Source: an uncultured Acetatifactor sp. (GTDB lineage: Bacteria; Bacillota; Clostridia; Lachnospirales; Lachnospiraceae). Taken from it: 11,790 nt of DNA. The DNA lies in NCBI GenBank assembly GCA_910577035.1, contig CAJTKW010000053.1, positions 1 to 11,790 of the forward strand. Direction: 5' to 3'. A program made the translations under genes and the position numbers. Below, in pieces: positions 1 through 6,697 of the stretch. Under the pieces are notes generated by a model, which was not told where the DNA came from, ran no database searches, and saw only the letters and a list, made by a program, of their open reading frames with translations. How positions within the stretch are numbered: position 1 is the stretch's first letter; every line of letters starts with the position of its first letter.

Positions 1-2
1 AT

Positions 3-1025
3 AGAAAATCGGCAGCATATATTGAGCGTAAGATATTTCCATATGCCACAGAAGAAGATTTGTGTATGGATTTAGTCAGGAAAGCCCGGCAGATGGCAGT
101 CAATAAATTTAAAGATCATCCTTGGGGCAATATGACGGACATGGAGCTGTTACGAAGTGCCGGGCTTTATGAAAAAGACATGGAAAGCGGAAAAGAAGGC
201 TTTAACATGGCGTGTATTCTCTTATTTGGAAAGCCGGAAACCATTCAGTCCTGTGTGCCGGGATACAAGACAGATGCTATTTACCGTGTAGAGAATTTAG
301 ACCGTTATGATGACCGCCTGATTGTGGAAAGCAATCTGCTGGAGAGCTATAACCTGTTAATTGACTTTATTAAGAAACACACGGATGATAAGTTTTTCCT
401 GATTGACGGTGTCAATGTAAGCGTAAGGACTGCGATAGCCAGAGAGATTGTCAGCAATTTGCTTGTGCATAGGGAATTTAAGAGTGCATTTCCGGCGAAA
501 CTGATTATTGAAAAAGACAGAATATGGACGGAGAACTGGAGCAAGACGCAGTGGAAGGGGAGAATCAGCCTTGAGAATTTCACTCCTTATCCGAAAAATC
601 CCATAATAGCGAAATTTTTTGTAAACATTGGATATGCGGATTCACTTGGTTCTGGTGTTCGAAATTTGTATAAATACACGAAAATCTATTCCAATGCAGA
701 ACCGGATTTTGAGGAAAATGATGTTTTTCGGTTAATTGTGCCTATGCGGTCTGCAGGGGCAGCGCTGGCAAACGATGGAAAAAGCAGCGAGGTTACAAAA
801 GTTACAGAAAAGGTTACAGATGTTACAGAAAAGGTTACAGATGTTACAGAAAAAAGAATTATTGAATTATTAAAAGATAACGCAAAATATAAAACTGCGG
901 AACTTGCTGATATGCTTGATATAAGTAGAAAAACCGTATCTGTTAAGCTTAAAAAACTAAGAGAAAAAGGCATTATAGAAAGAGTGGGATCTGATAGAAA
1001 GGGATATTGGAATATTTATCTGTAA
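3..1025 (+). CDS. Divergent AlbA/GHKL-ATPase family transcriptional regulator, C-terminal part (5' end outside window)
   Basis: The frame is open from the left edge (codons begin at base 3), so the N-terminus, normally an AlbA_2 (divergent AAA-4) DNA-binding domain, lies outside the window. The visible part has the features of the RecG-like HATPase_c_4 group: a GHKL N-box ExxxN followed by H (EIVSNLLVHREF, about base 450-480), then the conserved NPIIAKFF...DSLGSGVRNLYKY segment at about 595-680. A linker with tandem VTEKVTD repeats (791-855) leads to a C-terminal winged helix-turn-helix (about 856-1010) with a typical recognition segment, ADMLDISRKTVSVKLKKLRE. Such proteins are usually DNA-binding regulators, sometimes near mobile or stress genes; the target here is unknown. 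A TTG at 60 and an ATG at 66 are possible internal starts, but the coding frame clearly begins upstream of both. No obvious terminator follows. Family assignment is confident; the biological role is not. Confidence 0.85.
   Translation, partial: RKSAAYIERKIFPYATEEDLCMDLVRKARQMAVNKFKDHPWGNMTDMELLRSAGLYEKDMESGKEGFNMACILLFGKPETIQSCVPGYKTDAIYRVENLDRYDDRLIVESNLLESYNLLIDFIKKHTDDKFFLIDGVNVSVRTAIAREIVSNLLVHREFKSAFPAKLIIEKDRIWTENWSKTQWKGRISLENFTPYPKNPIIAKFFVNIGYADSLGSGVRNLYKYTKIYSNAEPDFEENDVFRLIVPMRSAGAALANDGKSSEVTKVTEKVTDVTEKVTDVTEKRIIELLKDNAKYKTAELADMLDISRKTVSVKLKKLREKGIIERVGSDRKGYWNIYL
801..855 (+). repeat. 21-bp tandem repeat inside the regulator gene
   Basis: The unit gttacagaaaaggttacaga(t) occurs at 801-821 and 822-842, with a third partial copy from 843. 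A related half-unit, gttacaaaa, precedes it at 792. It encodes VTEKVTD heptads that link the ATPase-like domain to the winged helix. The repeat is in phase with the gene, so copy-number changes would alter linker length without a frameshift. Similar VTEKVT linkers are known in this family. Confidence 0.85.
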
Positions 1026-1131
1026 CTCTTAAGTTACGGAAGTTGAAGAAAAAGGAAGCATCATATTTTTGAGACTGGATATTAGTAAAAGCAGTGATTT
1101 TAGAATATAGAAGAAAAGTTTACAAACACAC

Positions 1132-1137
1132 TTGACA
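1132..1137 (+). promoter_or_regulatory. Orphan consensus -35 box (TTGACA)
   Basis: A perfect TTGACA lies in an AT-rich stretch just before the truncated aldo/keto reductase. No -10 element is visible 16-18 bases downstream, because reductase coding sequence starts almost at once (from 1136). The simplest reading is that this is the left half of the reductase's original promoter, left behind by a deletion that removed the -10 region, the ribosome binding site and the N-terminal codons. A chance match is also possible. Confidence 0.35.
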
Positions 1138-1795
1138 ATCTCTCTCTGAAGAAAGCGTGGGGGAGGCGGTCAGGAATTCCGGCATACCCAGGGAGGAAAT
1201 CTTTGTCATCACAAAGATTTACCCGAGCCAGTTTTCTGACCCGGAAGCCGCGATTGAGGAGGCGCTTGAAAAACTGGATATTGATTATATAGACATGATG
1301 CTGCTCCACCATCCCGGGGCAGGGGACGTGGAGGCTTATCTTGCCATGGAGGAAGCGGCTGCGGATGGTAAGGTCCGTTCGCTGGGCTTATCGAACTGGT
1401 ATGTGGAAGAGCTGGAGGAATTCCTGCCGCAGGTAAATATTACTCCGGCGCTGGTGCAGAATGAAATACACCCTTATTACCAGGAAAACGATGTGATTCC
1501 GTACATTCACAGCCTTGGGGTTGTGGTGCAGGGCTGGTATCCCCTGGGGGGCAGGGGGTATACGGCGGAGCTGCTTGGAAATGAGGTGATTTCGGAAATT
1601 GCGGCAGCCCATGGGAAATCGTCTGCACAGGTGATTCTCCGATGGAACCTGCAAAAAGGCGTGGTCGTCATTCCGGGCTCCAGCAATCCCGATCATATTC
1701 AGGAAAATACGGAGCTGTTCGATTTTGAATTGACGGAGGAGGAAATGGAGCGCATAGGTGCCCTCGACCATGGTGAGAAGCATGACTGGTATTGA
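1136..1795 (+). pseudogene. Aldo/keto reductase, 5'-truncated
   Basis: The protein matches NADPH-dependent aldo/keto reductases of the 2,5-diketo-gluconate reductase type. Recognisable segments are SVGEAVRNSGIPREEIFVITK, LDYIDMMLLHH, GLSNWYVEELEEFL, QNEIHPYYQ, GWYPLGGRG and the C-terminal VVIPGSSNPDHIQENTELFDF NADP-binding stretch. A complete enzyme has about 280 residues; here homology begins at about residue 70, directly after an in-frame TGA (1133-1135). The catalytic Lys (in VITK) and His (in LLHH) remain, but the Asp and Tyr of the tetrad and the first beta-alpha units are gone. A GTG at 1157 could start a 212-residue product, but it has no convincing ribosome binding site, and the product would lack the general acid Tyr. 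The gene is 50 bases upstream of a flavodoxin lipoprotein, a pairing typical of redox operons. It is called a pseudogene; an assembly error at about 1135 would be an alternative. Confidence 0.8.
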
Positions 1796-1845
1796 GATGG
1801 TTCTTGGTATTTGTTGAAGGTTCTGGAAGAAAGGCGGAAAGGTGA

Positions 1846-2568
1846 ATGAGAAAAACAGTCAGTTTAGTACTTAGTTTTGCGATGATTTTGGCTTTGACAG
1901 CCTGTGGTCAGTCTGCCGAATCCGGGAAGCAGGAGCAGCTACAGCCTGCTGCGCAAAAAACAGAAGAACAGCCGGAAACATCCCGGGATGGAGCAGAGGT
2001 GGGTACAAAAGCACTGGTGGTTTATTTTTCGTGCACAGGGACTACAAGGCTGTTAGCAGAATATGCGGCTGAGATTCTGGAGGCGGATCTCTATGAGATC
2101 GTGCCTGAAAATCCATATACAGAGGCGGATCTGGCATATTATACCAATGGCCGGGCAGACCAGGAACAGGACGACCCTTCTGTGCGTCCGGAGATTTCGG
2201 GAGGTGTGGAAAACATGGAGGAATATGGGACCATACTTCTGGGTTTTCCAATCTGGCACGGGCAGGCTCCCCGTATTATCAGCACATTTTTGGAAAGCTA
2301 TGATTTTTCAGGGAAGACGATTATTCCGTTTTGCACTTCTCATAGCAGCGGAATCGGCTCCAGCGCGGATGATCTTCACTCTCTTTGCCCTGAATCAACA
2401 CAGTGGTTTGCCGGTGAAAGATTTGCCGGCGGAACTTCAAGAGATGCAATAGAAGACTGGCTTAACAATACCTTATTACGCATGGGGAAACCGGGGCCTG
2501 AACCAGATGCGGGTATGGATGCCCAGAGGATAGAGGGATTGTTTTTTGCCGGCGTGAGAGAATTGTAA
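1846..2568 (+). CDS. Flavodoxin-fold lipoprotein
   Basis: This is an exported FMN-binding electron carrier or quinone-reductase-like protein (flavodoxin_4 type) of 240 residues. Residues 1-20 form a lipoprotein signal with lipobox LTAC; Cys20 should be lipidated and anchored to the outer face of the membrane. A low-complexity Gln/Glu-rich spacer (about 21-54) leads into the flavodoxin domain. This begins LVVYFSCTGTTRLLAE, where S62-C-T-G-T-T67 is the phosphate-binding loop. The segments GFPIWHGQAPRIISTFLE (second flavin loop) and CTSHSSGIGSS (third) follow. The ATG at 1846 is preceded by purine-rich aaggcggaaaggtg and gives the signal peptide, which supports this start. It follows the truncated aldo/keto reductase closely and probably shared its transcript. 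The last 30 residues or so after WLNNT are not typical of the fold and may be a strain-specific extension. Substrate or redox partner is unknown. Confidence 0.88.
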   Translation: MRKTVSLVLSFAMILALTACGQSAESGKQEQLQPAAQKTEEQPETSRDGAEVGTKALVVYFSCTGTTRLLAEYAAEILEADLYEIVPENPYTEADLAYYTNGRADQEQDDPSVRPEISGGVENMEEYGTILLGFPIWHGQAPRIISTFLESYDFSGKTIIPFCTSHSSGIGSSADDLHSLCPESTQWFAGERFAGGTSRDAIEDWLNNTLLRMGKPGPEPDAGMDAQRIEGLFFAGVREL

Positions 2569-2610
2569 ACGGCAAGAGCAAAATGATGCTGCTATGCTTA
2601 TCTTGAAAGG

Positions 2611-2765
2611 ATAGCCGAAAGCCTGGAAACGGAGGAAGAGCTCAAAAAACGCCGGAGACGGGTGTGGATCTGCTCCAAGGCTATTTCCTGGCAAGACCGG
2701 GTGGGACGCCGCCCATCAATGAAGAAGCGCTGCACGTAATCAGGGAATGTAGTAGAAAAGATTGA
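2611..2765 (+). pseudogene. EAL-domain (c-di-GMP phosphodiesterase) C-terminal remnant, frameshifted
   Basis: Two short reading frames together read like the end of an EAL domain. From 2611, frame 1 reads IAESLETEEELKK, matching the family motif (V)AEGVETEEQL, which carries a catalytic Glu. From about 2643-2661, frame 3 reads ETGVDLLQGYFLARPGGTPP and continues INEEALHVIRE to a TGA at 2763-2765, matching the closing LGxDxxQGYxxxxP motif. The two frames are offset by one base near the A-run at 2644-2649, so a 1-base deletion (or 2-base insertion) fits. Nothing upstream of about 2600 is recognisable as the rest of an EAL protein. The piece lies directly after the flavodoxin gene and before a terminator. 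It is a dead gene fragment, probably what remains after a deletion. The match rests on reading motifs by eye. Confidence 0.68.
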
Positions 2766-2780
2766 ATAGACAGGAAGGCT

Positions 2781-2822
2781 GCAGGGATTATCCGAGAGAT
2801 GATTCCTGCATTTTTATTTTTG
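2781..2822 (+). terminator. Rho-independent terminator after the EAL remnant
   Basis: gcagggat (2781-2788) pairs with attcctgc (2802-2809) as an 8-bp stem with one G-U pair and a 13-base loop, followed by atttttatttttt. It would end transcripts coming from the reductase-flavodoxin region. Confidence 0.75.
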
Positions 2823-2842
2823 GCCTCAAAGATACGAAAAAT

Positions 2843-2875
2843 CAAAATTAGCGCACTTTCTGACAAAATTAGCAC
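2843..2875 (+). promoter_or_regulatory. Direct-repeat operator, two copies 21 bp apart
   Basis: caaaattagcgcac (2843-2856) and caaaattagcac (2864-2875) are direct repeats whose starts are exactly 21 bases apart, two helical turns. The second copy ends 1 base before the proposed -35 element of the surface-protein promoter. This geometry is what LytTR-type regulators (AgrA, VirR) use to activate promoters. The sequence only partly resembles the published VirR or LytTR consensus, so the regulator class is an inference. Confidence 0.5.
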
Positions 2876-2876
2876 G

Positions 2877-2904
2877 TTGGTGTGAAAAGAAAAAGTGGTA
2901 CAAT
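2877..2904 (+). promoter_or_regulatory. Promoter of the surface-protein gene
   Basis: TTGGTG (2877-2882) and TACAAT (2899-2904) are separated by 16 bases. The -10 is good and the -35 imperfect, in keeping with an activated promoter next to the direct repeats. Transcription would begin near 2911, giving a leader of about 160 bases. A second TATAAT lies at 3048-3053, closer to the gene, but has no convincing -35. Confidence 0.5.
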
Positions 2905-2925
2905 AATATTCAGTTATAGACCAGG

Positions 2926-3045
2926 ATGCAGTACTTTTTATATGAGGCGGAGCCGACGGACGGGGACATGTTCTGCTATACGAGCAACGGAAACCTTGTG
3001 CCGGATATGGTGGTATCCTGTCTGGCATTTGCAATAATGTCATAG
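2926..3045 (+). other. Possible 39-codon ORF in the surface-protein leader
   Basis: An ATG-to-TAG frame begins about 15 bases after the predicted transcription start and ends 28 bases before the surface-protein gene. The product starts MQYFLYEAEPTDGDMFCYT and ends in a short hydrophobic stretch. No convincing Shine-Dalgarno sequence precedes it, and I do not recognise the peptide. It may be a gene remnant (it lies just past the EAL scrap) or a leader peptide; chance is also possible. Confidence 0.25.
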
Positions 3046-3073
3046 GATATAATTCTAAGGAAAGGGGAAGGGC

Positions 3074-5554
3074 ATGATGAAAAGAAAGAAAGGAAGGTTA
3101 CTGCATCATGTGATGGTGGTATTGCTTGCAGTGTTGCTGATTGGGGGGGGTAATGGAGAAGGTCCCGCAGTGGTGAAGGCGGCGGGTACGGCAGCGGTAA
3201 CGATCAAGATAACCATAGAGGGATATGATGGAAATGACCCGGCTGTCTTAGGAACTGTCACGTTGAAAAATCTATTGACAGATGAGGAATGGACAAATGT
3301 TGCGATGAGCGGCAATGTGATCATATGCGAGGCGCAGGGGTGCTCTCCGGGAACTTATGCATGTATGATAGACGGGAAAATATATGGATACCAGTTGGCG
3401 GGTATTACGGCTGATTCCGACATGACCTGCAATTATACTTTTTATACTGTCCATTTTATGAATGGGGCAGAAGTATATGAAACGGAATATGTATCAAAAA
3501 AAGAATTTTTAAATTCTGACAATCCTGTTGGAAATACGGCGACTGCGCCTGCTGTGCCCCCTGAAAAGGAAGGTTATGATTTTGCAGGATGGGTGACGGC
3601 AGAGGGAGGCAGTGATGCCTTTGATTTTAACAGCCCCATTACAGGAGTGACAACGATTTATGCCTCATGGACGGAGAAGGTGGAAGCTCCCGTAATCACC
3701 GATTATCCTGAAATCATCGGATGCAATTCAACGACAAACAAGTCTGTTTCCGTGACGGCAACAGGAACGGATTTAAGCTATCAGTGGCAGATCAACAGAA
3801 ATGACGGCAGCGGATTTGTGGACATACCCGGTGAGACAAGTGCCTCAATAACGGTCAGCCGGCCTGAGACGGAGCAGGACGGGCATCTGTACAAATGCGT
3901 GGTGTCCAATGCGGCGGGAAGCGCAGAGACAGGCGGTATAGAGCTGGTGGTGTATAATCGCAGGGGAGAGAAGGCAAAGGATAAGATAGCGGAAGCGCTG
4001 GCAGGGATGACGGTATCCAACGATACCAGCCAGGATGACATCCAGAATATGGTAGATACGGCCTTGGCCAATGCGGGCATCACCAGAGTGATAACAGAAG
4101 TAAAAAATTTTAATAACACACCGGCGACCTTGGATGCGGCCGGAAAAGTGAGCGGATATATCTCGGTCAAGTGCAGTGGCAACATTTGGGAGGTTAGTAT
4201 CAACAAAACCATTCCCATGATCCATGTCTGCAGCCTGCAGTCCGTGCCCAGGCAGGAGCCTGACTGTACTGCTTCAGGCAAGGAAAGCTATTATCATTGT
4301 GAGGATTGCGGTAAAAGCTATGAGGATGCAGGGGGAACCAGCTTGATTGCAGACCTTGGAGCATGGGGAAACATAGCGGCCCTGGGGCATACCGAGGACG
4401 GCGGGACAGTGACAAAACAGCCTTCAGATACGGAAGAAGGAACCAGAACCTATTGCTGCCAGAGATGCGGCATTGAGCTGCGGATCGAGGCCATTCCGCC
4501 AACCGGAGGCGGTCAGCCGGACGGAGAACAGGGAAATATAGATAAAGATGTGCAGACAGACGGCAAGGCTCCTGATACACAGCTTTCCGCCCCGGCAGCA
4601 GAGCTTGCTGACATCATCCTGACACCGGAAGAAAAGCAGCAGGTACAGAGTGGGGCGGATATTAAGATTATCCTTGATGTAAAGGATGCAACAGGCAGCG
4701 TCAGCAATGAGGACAAGGCACTGATAGAGGCGGCGTTGGACGATTTGACCGCGGCAGACGGATCCGGCACGGAAAGTAAATTTACCGTTGGGCAGCATCT
4801 GGATATAGGTCTGTTTAAAGTGGTCGGTGAGAACCGCAGCGCCATATCCCAGATAACCCAAAAGATAACCATAACCATTGCCGTGCCGGAGGGTTTGAAG
4901 AGTACTGACGGCGGGAAGGCAAGAACTTTTGCAGTTATCCGTGTACATAACGGGCAGGTGGAGCTTCTGGAAGACCTGGACGGCAATGATGACACCATTA
5001 CCATAGCCACAGACCGTTTTTCGACATACACCATTGTATACCGTGAGGGGAAAGACAGTGGAAGCGGTGATGGTGATGATGGAAACGGCGGAAGCGGCGA
5101 CGACGGGAACGGAGGAAATACGGGTACGCCCGGCGACGGAGGAAACAGCGGCGATACGGGAAATACCGGGGATAGCGGAACCGGAGGAAATACGGGTGCG
5201 CCCGGCGACGGGGGAAACAGCGGCGACACGGGAAATACCGGGGATAGCGGAACCGGAGGAAATACAGGTGCGCCCGGCGACGGAGGAAACAGCGGTAACA
5301 CGGGAAATACCGGGGATAGCGGGAACGGAGGAAATACGGGTGCGCCCGGCGACAGCGGAAATGTCAACTCCGGCAATAATACTCCCGTGACAACCCAGGG
5401 AAAGGACAGTGAGCCTGAGACCGGAGACACCAAGGGGGTAGAACTGTATGCAGCCCTGGCCATGATTGCAGGCCTTGCCTATCTGTTTCTGTACTTTACG
5501 GATCGAAAAAGAGAAATGACGGAACAGGCGGAGCGGAAGACAGTTTCCAAATAA
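3074..5554 (+). CDS. Multidomain cell-surface protein with InlB B-repeat, Ig-like domain, Gly-rich repeats and sortase-like anchor
   Basis: This 826-residue exported protein starts with a Lys/Arg-rich signal peptide (cleavage likely near VKAAG, residue 37). In order: an N-terminal beta-rich region (about 40-120); an InlB B-repeat (about 124-202, ending GYDFAGW...TTIYASW); an Ig-like domain (about 205-294, with YQWQ and YKCVVSN); a small alpha/beta region (about 306-380); a Cys-containing region (about 385-475) with HCEDCGKSY and CCQRCG pairs; a conserved beta domain (about 511-657); a Gly/Asn/Asp/Thr repeat stalk (about 660-770); and EPETGD at 780-785 followed by a hydrophobic helix and the basic tail TDRKREM. 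The tail resembles a sortase signal, with EPETG in place of LPXTG. The start has a strong ribosome binding site (aaggaaaggggaag); a second ATG follows directly. The gene stands alone between its own promoter and terminator. A role in adhesion or surface display is likely; the ligand is unknown. Confidence 0.88.
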   Translation: MMKRKKGRLLHHVMVVLLAVLLIGGGNGEGPAVVKAAGTAAVTIKITIEGYDGNDPAVLGTVTLKNLLTDEEWTNVAMSGNVIICEAQGCSPGTYACMIDGKIYGYQLAGITADSDMTCNYTFYTVHFMNGAEVYETEYVSKKEFLNSDNPVGNTATAPAVPPEKEGYDFAGWVTAEGGSDAFDFNSPITGVTTIYASWTEKVEAPVITDYPEIIGCNSTTNKSVSVTATGTDLSYQWQINRNDGSGFVDIPGETSASITVSRPETEQDGHLYKCVVSNAAGSAETGGIELVVYNRRGEKAKDKIAEALAGMTVSNDTSQDDIQNMVDTALANAGITRVITEVKNFNNTPATLDAAGKVSGYISVKCSGNIWEVSINKTIPMIHVCSLQSVPRQEPDCTASGKESYYHCEDCGKSYEDAGGTSLIADLGAWGNIAALGHTEDGGTVTKQPSDTEEGTRTYCCQRCGIELRIEAIPPTGGGQPDGEQGNIDKDVQTDGKAPDTQLSAPAAELADIILTPEEKQQVQSGADIKIILDVKDATGSVSNEDKALIEAALDDLTAADGSGTESKFTVGQHLDIGLFKVVGENRSAISQITQKITITIAVPEGLKSTDGGKARTFAVIRVHNGQVELLEDLDGNDDTITIATDRFSTYTIVYREGKDSGSGDGDDGNGGSGDDGNGGNTGTPGDGGNSGDTGNTGDSGTGGNTGAPGDGGNSGDTGNTGDSGTGGNTGAPGDGGNSGNTGNTGDSGNGGNTGAPGDSGNVNSGNNTPVTTQGKDSEPETGDTKGVELYAALAMIAGLAYLFLYFTDRKREMTEQAERKTVSK
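5114..5362 (+). repeat. 72-bp tandem repeats encoding the Gly-rich stalk
   Basis: Three near-identical 72-bp (24-codon) units start at 5114, 5186 and 5258, and a partial fourth starts at 5330. Each encodes GNTGAPGDGGNSGDTG plus the eight residues NTGDSGTG, with few changes (Ala to Thr in unit 1, Asp to Asn in unit 3). The shorter, diverged GDDGNGG units just upstream look like older copies. The low divergence points to recent expansion and probable copy-number variation among strains. Confidence 0.92.
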
Positions 5555-5583
5555 TACAGAGCTATTATAATAATCGAAGTAGT

Positions 5584-5612
5584 AAAAAGGCGCATGAACC
5601 ATGCGCCTTTTT
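5584..5612 (+). terminator. Strong, probably bidirectional terminator
   Basis: aaaaaggcgcatg (5584-5596) and catgcgccttttt (5600-5612) are perfect inverted repeats of 13 bases with a 3-base loop (aac). The stem is GC-rich and flanked by A and T runs, so it could stop transcription in either direction. It closes the surface-protein gene. Confidence 0.93.
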
Positions 5613-5688
5613 ATAGTATTGTTGTTACCCGTGGAATCAGTGGTAAAGGAACGAACAGCGGAAACAGCCGGGCAGGGAAAGACGGCAA

Positions 5689-5717
5689 TTGTACAATTCT
5701 ATTTATTATGTTATGAT
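5689..5717 (+). promoter_or_regulatory. Promoter of the ABC transporter operon
   Basis: TTGTAC (5689-5694) and TATGAT (5712-5717) are separated by exactly 17 bases in an AT-rich stretch, giving a transcription start near 5724. This would leave a 164-base leader before the first membrane-protein gene. No clear operator repeat was seen next to it. Confidence 0.6.
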
Positions 5718-5735
5718 ATTATTGTAAGGGAGAAA

Positions 5736-5786
5736 ATGCCTGAGGCACCAATCCAAAGAGCCGACAAGGTATTGCGGAAGCCTTGA
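5736..5786 (+). other. Possible 16-codon leader peptide ORF
   Basis: An ATG at 5736, about 12 bases after the predicted transcription start, is preceded by aagggag (short spacing) and encodes MPEAPIQRADKVLRKP before a TGA at 5784-5786. The stop codon overlaps the right arm of a small hairpin, caagg (5765-5769) with ccttg (5781-5785). The rest of the leader to 5887 holds further self-complementary pieces (ggagc/gctcc near 5790; gaacaaa/tttgttc near 5823-5850). No U-tract terminator was found, so classic attenuation is not shown. This covers the 333-base gene-free stretch before the operon together with the terminator and promoter. Confidence 0.3.
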
Positions 5787-5887
5787 GGATCGGAGCCGCT
5801 CCACAAAACAACACTCGGCGGCGGAACAAACAGACCGGTTTTTGTTCAAGACGGTGCGGCCCGGATTTTGATGAAAGGGGAATGAGC

Positions 5888-6697
5888 ATGATAAAAACGG
5901 AATTGAAGCGGGCTTTTTGCTCCATACCTTATTGGGTAACCTCTGCAATTACGCTGGTACTGCTTGCCATTGGCAGCAGCGATTATCTGCCGCTTCCGTA
6001 TGCTACTATTAAGCTTCCGAGAGAGTGGTGGATTTATTATTTTCATTGCTTTTTCTTGGGGATGAAAACCCTGCTGCCTGTGTTCTATCCGATTGTGGTC
6101 ATGATTCCGTATGTTCTTTCCTACCGGAGGGATCGGGACAGCGGATACAAGCAGCTGATTCTGCTCAAGAGTTCCCGGAGGTCCTACCTGGGGGCGAAGC
6201 TGCTGGCGGTCAGTGCATCGGCTTTTGGTGCCATTTTGCTGCCTTCCCTAGCCTGGATCCCTGTCTGCAGGCTGCTGGGGGACACAGACTGGGACCATGC
6301 CAGAAAATATTACGCGCACAATTTTCTGTTTGCGCCTTCCTTTTATGAAGAACATGTTGTCCTGTATTGTGTGATGTACGCTTTCCATGCCGCTTTCTTG
6401 GGGGCTGTATTTGCCGTCTTTGGGCTGGGCTTAAGCGCGGTGATTAAAAACAGATACTTGGCGTTGCTTCTGCCGTTCTGCTACGCTGTTTTTTCATCGG
6501 CCATTCTTTCCACACTTTTCCATAACACCTTCATTGGCTGCAGTTTTGAGGCAATGAATCTGATGCCGTTACAGTCCTATTATTACAAAAGGACATATCC
6601 GCTGGGATTCTGGACGGTTCCGGTTTATGAGGCTGGCTTGACGGCGGTGGGACTGGCTTTATACTTGGGAGGGGATTATCATGCCGGCAAAGCTTAA
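5888..6697 (+). CDS. ABC-2-like transporter membrane subunit (first of three)
   Basis: This is a 269-residue integral membrane protein with about six hydrophobic helices: IPYWVTSAITLVLL, LPVFYPIVVMIPYVLSY, the region after KLLAV, VVLYCVMYAFHAAFLGAV, YLALLLPFCYAVFSSAI and VYEAGLTAVGLALYL. After helix 2 comes a basic cytoplasmic loop, RRDRDSGYKQLILLKSSRRSYLGAK, of the kind seen in ABC-2 permeases. The ATG at 5888 is preferred because gaaagggg lies 7 bases upstream; the ATG at 5882 is too close to it, and the longer frame from 5783 has no ribosome binding site. Its 3' end overlaps the next gene by 17 bases, implying translational coupling. With the two following membrane proteins and the ATPase it probably forms one transporter. 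Substrate unknown; export of a peptide or toxin, or self-immunity, are possibilities. Confidence 0.78.
   Translation: MIKTELKRAFCSIPYWVTSAITLVLLAIGSSDYLPLPYATIKLPREWWIYYFHCFFLGMKTLLPVFYPIVVMIPYVLSYRRDRDSGYKQLILLKSSRRSYLGAKLLAVSASAFGAILLPSLAWIPVCRLLGDTDWDHARKYYAHNFLFAPSFYEEHVVLYCVMYAFHAAFLGAVFAVFGLGLSAVIKNRYLALLLPFCYAVFSSAILSTLFHNTFIGCSFEAMNLMPLQSYYYKRTYPLGFWTVPVYEAGLTAVGLALYLGGDYHAGKA

Noticed and set aside
801..855. CRISPR-like or iteron-like reading of the 21-bp repeats
   Set aside because: There are no unique spacers, and the repeats are coding and in phase with the gene.
5034..5390. 118-codon plus-strand frame with ETAATREIPGIAEPEEIRVR repeats
   Set aside because: It is an alternative frame of the 72-bp repeats inside the surface-protein gene.
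4424..5602. Long minus-strand open frames (392 and 316 codons) opposite the surface-protein gene
   Set aside because: They are antisense to a well-supported gene, show no domain, and owe their length and Pro/Ser/Val repeats to the Gly-rich tandem repeat on the other strand.
5601..5887. Longer frames from 5601 and 5783 as real gene starts
   Set aside because: The 5601 frame starts inside the terminator hairpin. The 5783 extension of the first membrane protein has no ribosome binding site and adds a charged non-membrane segment; 5888 has a good site.
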